Shown: in pieces, positions 32,232-41,078 of the stretch | Position numbering within the stretch: position 1 is the first letter of the stretch | Layout: every line of letters begins with the position of its first letter | Origin: Phycisphaerae bacterium | Lineage (GTDB): Bacteria; Planctomycetota; Phycisphaerae; UBA1845 | Direction of reading: 5' to 3' | Length of the DNA: 64,000 bases | Assembly: GCA_013360585.1 (NCBI GenBank) | Contig: JABWBH010000013.1 | Coordinates: 1 to 64,000 of the forward strand | The notes under the pieces: model-generated | Databases searched by the model: none | What the model was told of the DNA's origin: nothing | The model's input: the letters and a program-made list of their open reading frames with translations, nothing else | Program-made: the position numbers and the translations under genes

Positions 32232-32309
32232 CCTTCTCGCCGAGTTTCCCCCGGCACGAGAGTCTGCGGATCGGTCCGGTGGTGCGGATTTCAGCGGGAA
32301 GGAAACCCG

Positions 32310-32341
32310 AAAAAAAGAGGACGTGAGTCAATCACGTCCTC
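32310..32341 (-). terminator. Rho-independent terminator of the FliA-like gene
   Basis: On the minus strand GAGGACGTGA and TCACGTCCTC form a perfect 10-bp stem with a 5-nt loop, followed by seven T residues (32316-32310). It lies ~40 bp after the sigma-factor stop and also separates it from the convergent HD-GYP gene. Confidence 0.88.
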
Positions 32342-32379
32342 GTTCCGGCGAATTCTGCTGTCGCTCGGGACCGTGGGGG

Positions 32380-33159
32380 TCAGGCAACAAGCTCCTCCTG
32401 AAGTTCATGCCCGAACCGGCCGCGAAGGCGCTCGAGAATCTCCTTGTGAATCTGGCTGACGCGGGATTCCGAGAGATTCAGAACCAGTCCGATCTCGGCC
32501 ATCGTCATCCCCTCAAAGTAGTAAAGAACAATGACGAGGCGCTCCTCGCGGGCCAGTCCCCGCGTGACGAAATCCGTCAACATGCTGCGGGCGACGGGGG
32601 TGGACGGCTCACGTCCGTGCGGGTCACGCACGTCCCAGGTGCGTCCGGAGCCGTTGTGGTGACGATCGTCCGGCGGCTCCATCGCGCTGAAATGCACCTC
32701 GCGGCCGAGCTGGGAGAGGCGCGAGAGCTGCTGATACCGTCCGACGGAGATGCCCATCTTTGCGGCGACCTGCTCCTGGCTGGGGGGCGTTTCCTGCTCG
32801 ACGTCGAGGGCTTCGACGGCCATCGTGCGGCGCTTCTCGAAGGTGCGGACGGTGCGGCTTTGCGGGTCGAGGCTGCGCAGCCAGTCCATCACGGCGCCCG
32901 AGATGCGTTGCTGACAGAAGGTCTCGAACTTGGCCTTACGCGAGGGATCGTAGGCTTCGACGGCCTCGATCAGACCGTCGAACGCGGCGCTGCAGATTTC
33001 ATCGTAAGACACCTGGGCGGGCAGTTTCCGCGAAAGTCGCGCGGCGTGCGTGTGAACCAGGTGCATGTAATGAACCACGATCTTGTTGCGAAGCTCGACG
33101 TCTCTCCCTTTCAGATAGCGCTTCCACAGCGTCTCGATCGAAACCTCCCGCTTGGCCAT
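32380..33159 (-). CDS. FliA/WhiG-family RNA polymerase sigma factor
   Basis: 259 residues from ATG 33159, with AGGAG seven bases upstream; a longer frame to 33318 has no ribosome site. It directs RNA polymerase to sigma-28-type promoters. Region 2 (RYLKGRDVELRNKIVVHYMH, then EICSAAFDGLIEAVEAYDPS and FETFCQQRISGAVMDWLRSL), region 3 (TPPSQEQVAAKMGISVGRYQ) and region 4 (REERLVIVLYYFEGMTMAEI, then SESRVSQIHKEILERLRGRF) are all present, in the order and spacing of FliA. Flagellar genes are absent from the window, so the regulon is unknown. The upstream region is AT-rich for this genome. Confidence 0.93.
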   Translation of the reverse strand: MAKREVSIETLWKRYLKGRDVELRNKIVVHYMHLVHTHAARLSRKLPAQVSYDEICSAAFDGLIEAVEAYDPSRKAKFETFCQQRISGAVMDWLRSLDPQSRTVRTFEKRRTMAVEALDVEQETPPSQEQVAAKMGISVGRYQQLSRLSQLGREVHFSAMEPPDDRHHNGSGRTWDVRDPHGREPSTPVARSMLTDFVTRGLAREERLVIVLYYFEGMTMAEIGLVLNLSESRVSQIHKEILERLRGRFGHELQEELVA

Positions 33160-33691
33160 CGCGCGACTCCTGAAGAACTGAAGATAAAGATCGAAAAAAT
33201 GCAGGAACCCTCCTGCGTTTCGGGACGACCCTCCCGGTTCGCCCGCCGCCCCTCCAAGGCGGTCATGCTCAAAGCGAGCATTCCAGATACTTCGGACCGT
33301 GGTGGGGGCTTCAATCATTCAATTTGGGAGTATTTGGCAAATTAGGCAAAATATCTCAGGCGTATCTAGTTAGTTTGGGATTATTCAGAAAGACCGAATA
33401 AGCTTGCCTTTTTTCCGAAAAGGGCGGCGACCAGAAACGACGCCGGTGGCGCTAGTTGTTGAAATTACGAGGGTTGATGCAGCCGGGCAAAACCTGCGGG
33501 TGATGACCGTCATCGCTTCTCCCCCACGGAGACGGAGCATCCGACATCGTCCATCGTCGCAGGAGGTTGATCGCGAAGACGCCGGCGGGGCTGAGGAGGT
33601 CGTCGGCTTCCCCGCAATCCGGTGACACGCTAGGATTCCGACCACGCATGCCTTGTGCCAAGCCGGCATGCGGCGGGACGGAGACGTGAGC
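33160..33691. other. 532-bp upstream region of the FliA-like gene, AT-rich in part
   Basis: Bases 33310-33420 are clearly more AT-rich than the surroundings and probably hold the divergent control region. One inverted repeat (TTATTC/GAATAA, ~33383-33403) is followed on the plus strand by a run of T at ~33412-33417. No gene is supported. Exact promoters could not be placed with confidence. Confidence 0.45.
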
Positions 33692-33871
33692 ATGAAAGCA
33701 GGACTGAGAGTGCGTTGGTTGCGGGGTCTTAAGTCGCTGGCGTGCGGCGCGATATTGATGCAGGCCGCCAGTTGTCAGTCGACGGCGCAGGAGTTGTTCG
33801 CCGGGCTGATCTCGGCGGGGGTGACAAACGTCATCAACAGCCTCGTGTTCAGCGCGTTCGGATTGCCCTAG
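33692..33871 (+). CDS. Short signal-peptide protein ending in FGLP
   Basis: 59 residues from ATG 33692 (MKAGLRVRWLRGLKSLACGA). A basic start and hydrophobic core lead to MQAASC, a lipobox-like site with cleavage before Cys, leaving a ~32-residue mature peptide (QSTAQELFAGLISAGVTNVI, then NSLVFSAFGLP). Short proteins with a signal, a cysteine and an amphipathic helix ending in F-x-L-P recur, as I recall, in planctomycete genomes and have no known role. It is followed by the coiled-coil gene. Start choice and lipidation are inference. Confidence 0.6.
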   Translation: MKAGLRVRWLRGLKSLACGAILMQAASCQSTAQELFAGLISAGVTNVINSLVFSAFGLP

Positions 33872-33977
33872 CATACATACAGCTTCGGTGCGGCTGCCGA
33901 TGCTCCGGGCGCCGGAACGTGGATCAATCTGCGGGACTTGAGGCGGTGTGGGCGACGGCCCATCAGGGGAGACCTTC

Positions 33978-35819
33978 GTGAACGGACAGGCGAAAGCAGG
34001 ATTCGCGTTGATTGCCGCACTGGTGGTGTGCGGTTTCGGGACGATCGTCGCGCCGCGGCTGGAACCGGCGCAGCGGCGCGCGGATCGTGAGGCGGATCGA
34101 CATGTTGAGAAGGCACGTCGTCTGCTTGCATCTTACAACCCGTCGCTGCACATGACGTCGCTTCTGATCGCCGATCTCGCCGGATCGAACGTGGACCTGA
34201 CGTTGAAAAACGCGGGGGAGCGGATCGGCGGGGAGGAGTTTCAGGCGATCTACGGTGAAGAGTTGGAAGCCGCTCTCGGGCACTTTGATCCTGAGGGCAA
34301 GTACCAGCCGCGCGGCGGGACGGAAAGCCAGATCCGCGAGGGGGTCGCTTTGCAGGAGCGAGTGCTCGCGGACAACAGCAAGCTGCTGAAGGAGGCGCTC
34401 GATACGGTAGAAAGCGCGCTGGCGGTCGAGGTCGGCGGGGCAACGGCGGCGCAGCACGTGACGGGCAACCGCCTTAAAGGCGTGATTCTTTATCATCAGG
34501 CGCGGCAGGAGGCGCGTCGGGCGGCTCTGGCCCGCGCGGCGATCAACGAACCGCTGTCCGCGTTGTCATCCCTGGCGGAGCGCGTGCGTGCGGTGCAGCC
34601 GGCGACCTCGGTTGTTTCGACGTCCCGCATCGACGAGCAACTCGCCGCTGTTCAGGGGCAGATTGCCGCGGCTGAGGCGGAGCGGGCGAAGCTCGCGGCG
34701 GAATCGGCCTCGATCAATGCGTCGATCGCTCGACTCGAGGATCAGCTCGCACAGGCCAGAGCCGCCGCGGACTCCGCTCGGGCGGCGATGGACGACCTGC
34801 TCTCCCGAGGACAGGACTTCTCCGGCGCTGAGGGGTTTGAGGCGTTCAAGGCTGAGTACGAGCGGCACTCAGGCGTCTACCAGGCGGCGCTTAAGGCGGC
34901 GCATACGGCAGAGTTCGGCGTTTATCCCGATGCCGGGGTCGATCCGCCGGGGGACTACGTGGACGGGAAGCTGGTGATGGTCGGGGGCGGCGGTTCACTC
35001 TCGCCGTCGCTGGGGCTGAATCATTACCGAGCCGCGCTCAACCGGGTGTCGGAGGCGACGAAGCTGGTCGACGCGACGCTGGTCGACCTGACGGATCGGA
35101 AGGCGCGTTTGACGGCGGACAAAGCGGAGTGGGCGGCACAGGAAAAGGCTGCCGGAGACACCCTCGCGTCGCTGCGACGCGAAGGTGCGGCGGCGTTGGA
35201 ACGACTGAGCGCGCTGGATGCGCAGGCGTCGGAGTCTGAGGCGACGGCGATCAGCTTGTTCAAGAAATCCGCGCAGGCGTTCAAAACGGCATTTGACGGA
35301 GCAGAGGGGCGCCTGCGAGAGGCCGCGGAGAAGGCCCGGGAGGTCTCGCCGACGCAGGCGGAGTTTTCCGCGTACACGCTGATGAGCGAGGCTTCGGACG
35401 CGGTTTATCATTTGAAGACGGAGCAGGCTGAGGCGCTGGCGGGCGAGGCGTGGATCCTTCAGCAGGCGCACGCTTCCGCTCGAGACCAGCAGAACGTTGT
35501 GAATTCCGCGGCTGAACCCCTTCAGCTTCCGGGGGACGCGGTGACCCGGCTCAGCGAAGCGGTCCAGACCCGGCTGGAACAGGGTCGACAGGCGGCTCAG
35601 GCCGCCTCCGAAGTGCTCCAGAGCGTTCACGGGCAGCTTTCCGGGCACTGGACCGTCACGGCCGGGTATGCGGGCACGAGCTACCTTTTCGTCCTTTTCG
35701 GGGATCTGGGGCTTCTGGCGGAGGTTCGGGAGAACTACCGGAGCGCCTTGGACGGTCGGGATGACGCTGCCCTTACGGCGCCGCTGAAGGACCGGTTAGA
35801 CGTGCTCGAACGTCGCTGA
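33978..35819 (+). CDS. Membrane-anchored coiled-coil protein
   Basis: 613 residues from GTG 33978, which has AGGGGA seven bases upstream. One N-terminal hydrophobic helix (AGFALIAALVVCGFGTIVAP) anchors the chain. Residues ~50-200 are helical, with TATAAQHVTGNRLKG-like Ala-rich stretches, and residues ~215-300 form a long coiled coil (DEQLAAVQGQIAAAEAERAK, then ASINASIARLEDQLAQARA). A Gly-rich break (VDGKLVMVGGGGSLSPSLG) and more helical repeats follow to ~560, then a short region with an aromatic patch. Composition is Ala/Glu/Arg-rich. I recognise no family; an envelope scaffold or adaptor role is possible but inferred. It precedes an atypical sigma factor. Confidence 0.78.
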   Translation: MNGQAKAGFALIAALVVCGFGTIVAPRLEPAQRRADREADRHVEKARRLLASYNPSLHMTSLLIADLAGSNVDLTLKNAGERIGGEEFQAIYGEELEAALGHFDPEGKYQPRGGTESQIREGVALQERVLADNSKLLKEALDTVESALAVEVGGATAAQHVTGNRLKGVILYHQARQEARRAALARAAINEPLSALSSLAERVRAVQPATSVVSTSRIDEQLAAVQGQIAAAEAERAKLAAESASINASIARLEDQLAQARAAADSARAAMDDLLSRGQDFSGAEGFEAFKAEYERHSGVYQAALKAAHTAEFGVYPDAGVDPPGDYVDGKLVMVGGGGSLSPSLGLNHYRAALNRVSEATKLVDATLVDLTDRKARLTADKAEWAAQEKAAGDTLASLRREGAAALERLSALDAQASESEATAISLFKKSAQAFKTAFDGAEGRLREAAEKAREVSPTQAEFSAYTLMSEASDAVYHLKTEQAEALAGEAWILQQAHASARDQQNVVNSAAEPLQLPGDAVTRLSEAVQTRLEQGRQAAQAASEVLQSVHGQLSGHWTVTAGYAGTSYLFVLFGDLGLLAEVRENYRSALDGRDDAALTAPLKDRLDVLERR

Positions 35820-36085
35820 AAGGGGCTTGACCCCGGCGACGGGGTTGGCGATAATCAATACGGGAAGCATTGGTCTTATTCATCGTCTTTCTTCCCAAGC
35901 GGGGCAGTTTGACCAGCGAGACAGGTTTGGGGGAGCCGCAACCGCGCAACGTCAGGAATCAGCATGAATCCGGGGCAAGCAGGGAGGATCGCCGTCGAAG
36001 GCGATGTGGCGCCTGTTCCTCGGGTGGCGCATCTTGCGTTGTCGATCGGAAGCAGGGACTCCGACAGCCCGAAAAGGAAGACGAC

Positions 36086-37759
36086 ATGCCGGCTTTCCTT
36101 AACAGCGACCTTGCGCGGCTTGCGCATCAGTTGACGCTGTCGCCGAAGCGCCTCCGCCCGCGCCAGATCGAAGGCATCGAGGCGGTGCTCGCCCTGGTTC
36201 AGCCTGACAAGTCCTACCCCTTCGACTGGGTTTGCTTTCACGTGACGGGGTATCAGAAGCGGGGGACGGACACTTCCGCTTCGGTTCCGGGCGAGGCGTT
36301 GATCGCCGACCTGGTGGTGATGGCGGAGTTCATCACGCGGCGGGAGCAGTTGCCGGTATCGGCGCTCGTCGATCAAGGCGGAACGCAGGAGGACGTCGCG
36401 AAGCAGCTATCGGTTTCGACCAAGACGATCCGGCGTTGGCGTCGGCGCGGGTTGCTGGGCGTCCGGGTGATGTGCGAAGACGGGGTCAGCCGTCTGATCT
36501 TCCCGCAAAAGGGCGTCGAGCGGTTCAAGGCGAACAACGCGGAACTGGTGGCGAAAGCGGCTTCGTTCCGCCAGCTCACCGATGACGAGCGCTGCCGGAT
36601 CATTGAGCGGGCGAAAGAACTCGTCGGAGAGCGAAAGCTCAAGCTTCACGAGACCGCGCGGACGATCGCCGCCGAGACAGGCCGAGCGATCGAGACAATC
36701 CGGTATACGCTCCGTCGTTACGACCGTGCAAACAAGGCGACGGCGGTGTTCGCGTCCGAGCACGAGCCGGTGCTCACGCCGCAGCAGCAGGCGATGTGGG
36801 ATGCGCATCAGGCCGGGGACAGTGAGCAGGCGCTGGCCAAGGCGTTCCACCTGACGCCGCGGCAGGCGGCGGAGGCGCTGGCTGAGATTCAGGTGCGTCT
36901 CTGGAAGCGTGAGAAACTCGAGTTTGTATACAACGCGCTTTTCGACGCTCCGAACGCGGACGCCCTGATCCTTGACGTTCCCGAACCGGCGTGCGCCGTT
37001 GCGGCGGGACCGACGCCGGACGCGGATCTGCCCGCCTATCTTCGTTCGCTTTACCGGACGCCTCTGCTTTCTCCCGAGCAGGAGCAGGATGTCTTCCGGC
37101 GATACAACTACATCAAGTACAAGATTCATCGCCGGCTGGCGGCGATCCGCGGGTTCAGCGCGTCGCCTGAGGAGGTGCGCGAGATATCGACGTGGTTCCG
37201 CCGCGCGGGGTCTTACCGTGATCGGATCGTGCAGGCGAACCTGAGGCTGGTGGTGAGCATCGCGAAACGGCACGTAGGGCGCAGCGATGCGTTCTTCGAG
37301 GTGGTCAGCGACGGGAACGTGTCGCTGATGCGGGCGGTCGAGAAGTTCGATTTCTCGCGGGGGTTCCGCTTCAGCACCTACGCTTCGTGGGCGGTGATGA
37401 AGAATTACGCGCGCACGATCCCGGAAGAGCGTTACCGGGCGATGACGCAGGTGACGGGCCAGGACGAACTTCTCGCCGCGGCGCCCGATGGGCAGACGGT
37501 CGAAGCCAGCGAGATGGACGTGGCACACGTGCGGGATGCGATCCGCCGGGGGCTGGAGCAGCTCAGTCCGCGGGAGCGCGAGGTCGTCACGGAGCATTTC
37601 GGTCTGGGTCGTCCCGAGGGTCAGGGCGCGACGCTGGAAGACCTCGGCCGGCGTTACGGCGTGACGAAAGAGCGTGTGCGTCAGATCGAGAAGCGCGCCG
37701 TCGCCAAGCTGCGCCAGCTTCTGCCGCCGACGCTCGGAGCGGTTTTCTCGGCCGCCTGA
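36086..37759 (+). CDS. Sigma-70 family factor with N-terminal helix-turn-helix modules
   Basis: 557 residues from ATG 36086, with AAGGAAG six bases upstream. Residues ~100-125 (TQEDVAKQLSVSTKTIRRW) are a clear DNA-binding HTH; ~183-215 (ETARTIAAETGRAIETIRYT) and ~245-270 (ALAKAFHLTPRQAAEALAE) look like two more. The sigma core follows: region 1.2 (YLRSLYRTPLLSPEQEQDVF, ~315), region 2 (RIVQANLRLVVSIAKRHVGR; FDFSRGFRFSTYASWAVMKN) and region 4 (LSPREREVVTEHFGLGRPEG; YGVTKERVRQIEKRAVAKLR). Region 3 appears shortened. It resembles RpoD-like factors of planctomycetes but with added DNA-binding modules. It may recognise promoters directly through them; this is inference. Confidence 0.88.
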   Translation: MPAFLNSDLARLAHQLTLSPKRLRPRQIEGIEAVLALVQPDKSYPFDWVCFHVTGYQKRGTDTSASVPGEALIADLVVMAEFITRREQLPVSALVDQGGTQEDVAKQLSVSTKTIRRWRRRGLLGVRVMCEDGVSRLIFPQKGVERFKANNAELVAKAASFRQLTDDERCRIIERAKELVGERKLKLHETARTIAAETGRAIETIRYTLRRYDRANKATAVFASEHEPVLTPQQQAMWDAHQAGDSEQALAKAFHLTPRQAAEALAEIQVRLWKREKLEFVYNALFDAPNADALILDVPEPACAVAAGPTPDADLPAYLRSLYRTPLLSPEQEQDVFRRYNYIKYKIHRRLAAIRGFSASPEEVREISTWFRRAGSYRDRIVQANLRLVVSIAKRHVGRSDAFFEVVSDGNVSLMRAVEKFDFSRGFRFSTYASWAVMKNYARTIPEERYRAMTQVTGQDELLAAAPDGQTVEASEMDVAHVRDAIRRGLEQLSPREREVVTEHFGLGRPEGQGATLEDLGRRYGVTKERVRQIEKRAVAKLRQLLPPTLGAVFSAA

Positions 37760-37801
37760 CGTCCGTCAAGTCGCCTTCTCCGTGCGACCGATAACCCCAG
37801 G

Positions 37802-39565
37802 ATGAACGTTCTGGGCATTATCCTCGCTCGCGCCGGAAGCAAAGGCCTTCCCGGAAAGTGCGTCCTTCCCCTGTGCGGACGGGCGCTGATTGAGTATACG
37901 TTCGATCATGCACTGGCGGCACGCTCGCTGACGGCGGCGGTACTGAGCACGGACAGCGAACCCGCCAAGGCGCTGGCCCACCGATATCGCATTGAGGTGA
38001 TTGATCGTCCGGCGGCGCTGGCGACGGACGAAGCGCGGGTGGACGACGCCGCGCGGCATGCGGTAGAGGCGTGGGAGGCTCGCCACGGCCGGACGGTTCA
38101 CGCGGTTGTGCTTCTTTACGGCAACATTCCGGTGCGCGCCCCCGGTCTGATCGACCGGGTGGTCGCGCACCTCCTGCACACCGGGGCGGACTCGGTGCGC
38201 TCCGTCGCGCGGGTGGGCAAGCATCACCCGGATTGGCTGCACCGGCTGGACGGCGACCGCATGACCCCGCTGCGCCCTAACGGCATTTACCGGCGTCAGG
38301 ATCTGGAGCCGCTGTACTATCACGACGGCGCGGCGGTGGCGGTGACACGGGCGTCGCTTTTCTCGGCGCTGCAGCGACCCGACGACGGACAGGCGTTTCT
38401 GGGAGCGGATCGCCGGGCGGTGGTGCAGGACGCTTCGGATGCGGTGGACGTGGACGACGCGCTGGATCTGCGCGTGGCGGAGGCGGCGCTGGAAGGCGGA
38501 GCCCGCGAGTCGGCGGCGGACGCCGTGCGGATCGGCGAGCGCCGCGTCGGCGCGGGTCATCGGGCGTACGTGATCGCGGAAGCGGGCGTCAATCACGACG
38601 GATCGGAGGCGGCGGCGCTGGAGTTGATCGACGCGGCGGCGGAGGCCGGCGCGGACGCGGTGAAGTTTCAGATGTTCCGCGCCGACGTGCTGACCGCGCG
38701 GGGCGCGGCGACGGCGCAGTATCAACGTGCGACGACCTCCGCGCGAGATCAGGCCGAGCTTCTTGAGAGCCTCGAACTTCCGGATCATGCGTGGGCGAAC
38801 CTGCGTGATCGTTGTCGCCGTCGGGGCGTGCATTTTCTCGCCACGCCCTTCGGGATCGACGAAGTGCGCCGGGTCCGGGAGCTGGGCGCGCCCGCGATCA
38901 AAATCGCTTCAACCGATCTGACGTGCGCGCCGCTGATTGACGCGGCGTGCGGGACGGGATTGCTGGTGCTTCTTTCTACCGGCGCCGCGACGGCGGCGGA
39001 GATCGACGCGGCGGCGGCGCGGTGTCGCCGGGCCGGCGCCTTCGATCGCCTGATTCTCATGCACTGCGTCAGCAGTTACCCGACGACGTGCGCGTCGGCG
39101 AACCTGCGGCGGATCGGCGCGCTTCAGCGGCGATATCACCGACCCGTCGGTTACTCGGATCACACCCCGTCTGTGCGGACCGGGGCGTGGGCCGTGGCTG
39201 GAGGAGCGTGCGTCATCGAAAAACACCTGACGCTGGATCGGGGGCTGGCCGGTCCGGATCATGCGGCGTCGCTGGATCCGGCGGGATTCCGCGCGTACGT
39301 CGAGAATCTCCGGACCGCGGAGAGCGCCCTGGGACAGGGCGGTCTGGATTATCAGCTTTGCGAGGCGGATGTGCGGCGGGTCGCCCGGCGCAGCGTGGTG
39401 GCGGCGCGGGAGATTCCGGCGGGCACGGTGCTGACGGCGGATATGCTGGCGTTCAAGCGCCCCGGCGGCGGAGTACAACCGGGCGACTTCGAGAAACTGC
39501 TGGACCGACGCCTCGTTGCGACGGCGCAGCGTGACACGGTTCTGACATGGGACATGATCGAATGA
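37802..39565 (+). CDS. Fused CMP-sialic-acid-type cytidylyltransferase and nonulosonate synthase (NeuA-NeuB)
   Basis: 587 residues. Residues 1-~235 are a NeuA-like cytidylyltransferase: IILARAGSKGLPGKCVLPL is the CTP-binding start, and ~130-220 hold the sugar-acid part. Residues ~256-510 are a NeuB-like synthase (YVIAEAGVNHDG, then ADAVKFQMFRADVL, KIASTDLTCAPLIDA, VGYSDHTPSVRTG and CVIEKHLTLDRGLAGPDH), which condenses a hexosamine with phosphoenolpyruvate. The end (RSVVAAREIPAGTVLTADML) is the SAF/antifreeze-like domain of NeuB. Together they make and activate a sialic-acid-like sugar (N-acetylneuraminic, legionaminic or pseudaminic; not decidable here). neuC follows with a 4-bp ATGA overlap. 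Confidence 0.93.
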   Translation: MNVLGIILARAGSKGLPGKCVLPLCGRALIEYTFDHALAARSLTAAVLSTDSEPAKALAHRYRIEVIDRPAALATDEARVDDAARHAVEAWEARHGRTVHAVVLLYGNIPVRAPGLIDRVVAHLLHTGADSVRSVARVGKHHPDWLHRLDGDRMTPLRPNGIYRRQDLEPLYYHDGAAVAVTRASLFSALQRPDDGQAFLGADRRAVVQDASDAVDVDDALDLRVAEAALEGGARESAADAVRIGERRVGAGHRAYVIAEAGVNHDGSEAAALELIDAAAEAGADAVKFQMFRADVLTARGAATAQYQRATTSARDQAELLESLELPDHAWANLRDRCRRRGVHFLATPFGIDEVRRVRELGAPAIKIASTDLTCAPLIDAACGTGLLVLLSTGAATAAEIDAAAARCRRAGAFDRLILMHCVSSYPTTCASANLRRIGALQRRYHRPVGYSDHTPSVRTGAWAVAGGACVIEKHLTLDRGLAGPDHAASLDPAGFRAYVENLRTAESALGQGGLDYQLCEADVRRVARRSVVAAREIPAGTVLTADMLAFKRPGGGVQPGDFEKLLDRRLVATAQRDTVLTWDMIE

Positions 39566-40710
39566 GCGGGCGTGCCCGGCGGCGCCGCGTCGCGGTGGTG
39601 ACGGGCACGCGCGCGGAATACGGGTTGCTGCGCTCCACGCTCCGCGCGATCCGTGAACATGCGAAGCTGGAGCTGCGCCTTGTCGCCACCGGCGCCCACC
39701 TGCTGCACAAGTTCGGCCGGACGATCCGGGACATCGAGGCGGACGGGTTCACGATCGACGCGCGCATCCCGATGCAGCGCGGGCGCGACGACGCGCTGGA
39801 CGCGGCGGAGGGCGTGGCGCGCGGGGTGCGCGGGATCGGGCACTTCCTCGTGCGCGAGGAGTGCGACGTCGTGCTCGTGCTCGGCGACCGGATCGAGGCG
39901 TTCGCGGGCGCCGTCGCGGGCATCACGACGGGGCGCTGCGTCGCGCACGTTCACGGGGGGGATCGGGCGCCGGGCGACATCGACGACGCGCTGCGTCACG
40001 CGATCACAAAGCTCGCCCACCTTCATTTTCCTGCGACGCGGCGATCCGCACAGCGCATCCTCAGGCTCGGCGAAGCGCGGAACCGTGTGTTTCCTGTCGG
40101 GGCGCCGGGGCTGGATGAATTGCGCGACGCGGCGCGGATGCGGCGGCGGCGGCGAGGCCAAAGCGGCGAGGCGCTGATCGTTCAACATCCGAGCGGGCGC
40201 GGGGCGCTCGAGGAGCGGCGTGCGGCGGAGGCGGTGCTGGACGCGGTGCGGGCGTGCGGTCTGCGGCGGACGATCGTCTATCCCAACAGCGACCGCGGAC
40301 ACGACGGCGTGATCGACGCGATCCGCCGGCACGTCGCGCAAAGCCCGTCCGACGAGGTCGTCGTGCATCGCTCGATGCCGCGCGACGATTTCGCGGCGGC
40401 GCTGGCCCGAGCGGATGTCCTGATCGGCAACTCCTCCAGCGGCGTCATCGAGGCGCCCTACGTCGGCGTTCCGTCGGTGAACGTGGGACGCAGACAGCAG
40501 GGCCGGGAGCCTGGCGGTCGCTCGGTTCTGAACTGCGGGGAGGAGTGCGAAATCATCCAGCGTACGATCCGCAGGGCATTGCGCCTCGCCGTCCGACCCG
40601 GCACAAAGACGGCATACGGCGACGGGCGGACGGGTCTGCGCATCGCCGCGAGGCTCGCCGCCCTGAATCTCGGGCCGCGCTTCCGTCTTAACAAGCTGAA
40701 CACATACTAA
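39562..40710 (+). CDS. neuC: UDP-N-acetylglucosamine 2-epimerase, hydrolysing (NeuC-type)
   Basis: 382 residues from ATG 39562, whose ATGA overlaps the neuA-neuB stop; ATG 39547 is also possible. It converts UDP-GlcNAc (or a di-N-acetyl analogue) to ManNAc-like hexosamine for nonulosonate synthesis, the step before NeuB. Motifs: VAVVTGTRAEYGLLRSTLR at the start, VVLVLGDRIEAFAGAVAG, the catalytic HGGDRAPGDIDDALRHAITK, HFPATRRSAQRILRLGE and, late, GNSSSGVIEAPYVGVPSVNV. All are typical of the WecB/NeuC fold. The tail is Arg-rich. Co-expression with neuA-neuB is nearly certain from the overlap. Confidence 0.94.
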   Translation: MSGRARRRRVAVVTGTRAEYGLLRSTLRAIREHAKLELRLVATGAHLLHKFGRTIRDIEADGFTIDARIPMQRGRDDALDAAEGVARGVRGIGHFLVREECDVVLVLGDRIEAFAGAVAGITTGRCVAHVHGGDRAPGDIDDALRHAITKLAHLHFPATRRSAQRILRLGEARNRVFPVGAPGLDELRDAARMRRRRRGQSGEALIVQHPSGRGALEERRAAEAVLDAVRACGLRRTIVYPNSDRGHDGVIDAIRRHVAQSPSDEVVVHRSMPRDDFAAALARADVLIGNSSSGVIEAPYVGVPSVNVGRRQQGREPGGRSVLNCGEECEIIQRTIRRALRLAVRPGTKTAYGDGRTGLRIAARLAALNLGPRFRLNKLNTY

Positions 40711-41078
40711 CCCTCGCGGGAATTTGTCTGAATCTGCGTTTCTCATTCATCAGGGAATTTGCATATTCCGGTTGCGTCTCCAAGCCGAATCCGTTATGCT
40801 CACCTTGAACTGAACCGGTCGATTCATCGTACTCGACGAACTTCCGGGAATCTGTCTTGTCCGGACAGAATCACCGCGAATACGCCTTTTGAGGGCCCAT
40901 CTCACTATCGAGGAGAAACGGCGATCACGGAGGCGCGTTGCAGCGCAGGAACCCTGAAACAGGCCCGTGCATCGCAGGCGCGCGGGTTCGTCGGCTTTAT
41001 CGGCAGGTCGTGTAACCGGAGCGTTCCGGTTCCAAGCGACGGTCCTGGAGAGTAGGACAGTTTGAGAGGAGGAAGGGT
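40711..41078. other. 368-bp leader region of the ThuA-like secreted protein gene
   Basis: It contains a possible promoter at 40772-40800 and several stable stems in the predicted ~270-nt leader, for example CCTG/CAGG around AAA (~40952-40962) and AACCGGA/TCCGGTT (41014-41031). The strong ribosome site GAGGAGGAAGG lies directly before ATG 41079. I could not match the folded leader to a known riboswitch. Confidence 0.45.
40772..40800 (+). promoter_or_regulatory. Possible promoter of the secreted-protein gene at 41079
   Basis: TTGCGT (40772-40777), a 17-bp spacer and TATGCT (40795-40800). The -35 matches three of six bases and the -10 four of six, so support is moderate. Confidence 0.35.

Noticed and set aside
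37802-40710. Sialic-acid genes as a recently transferred island
   Set aside because: Base composition and codon use look like the rest of the window; no mobility genes or tRNA junction nearby.
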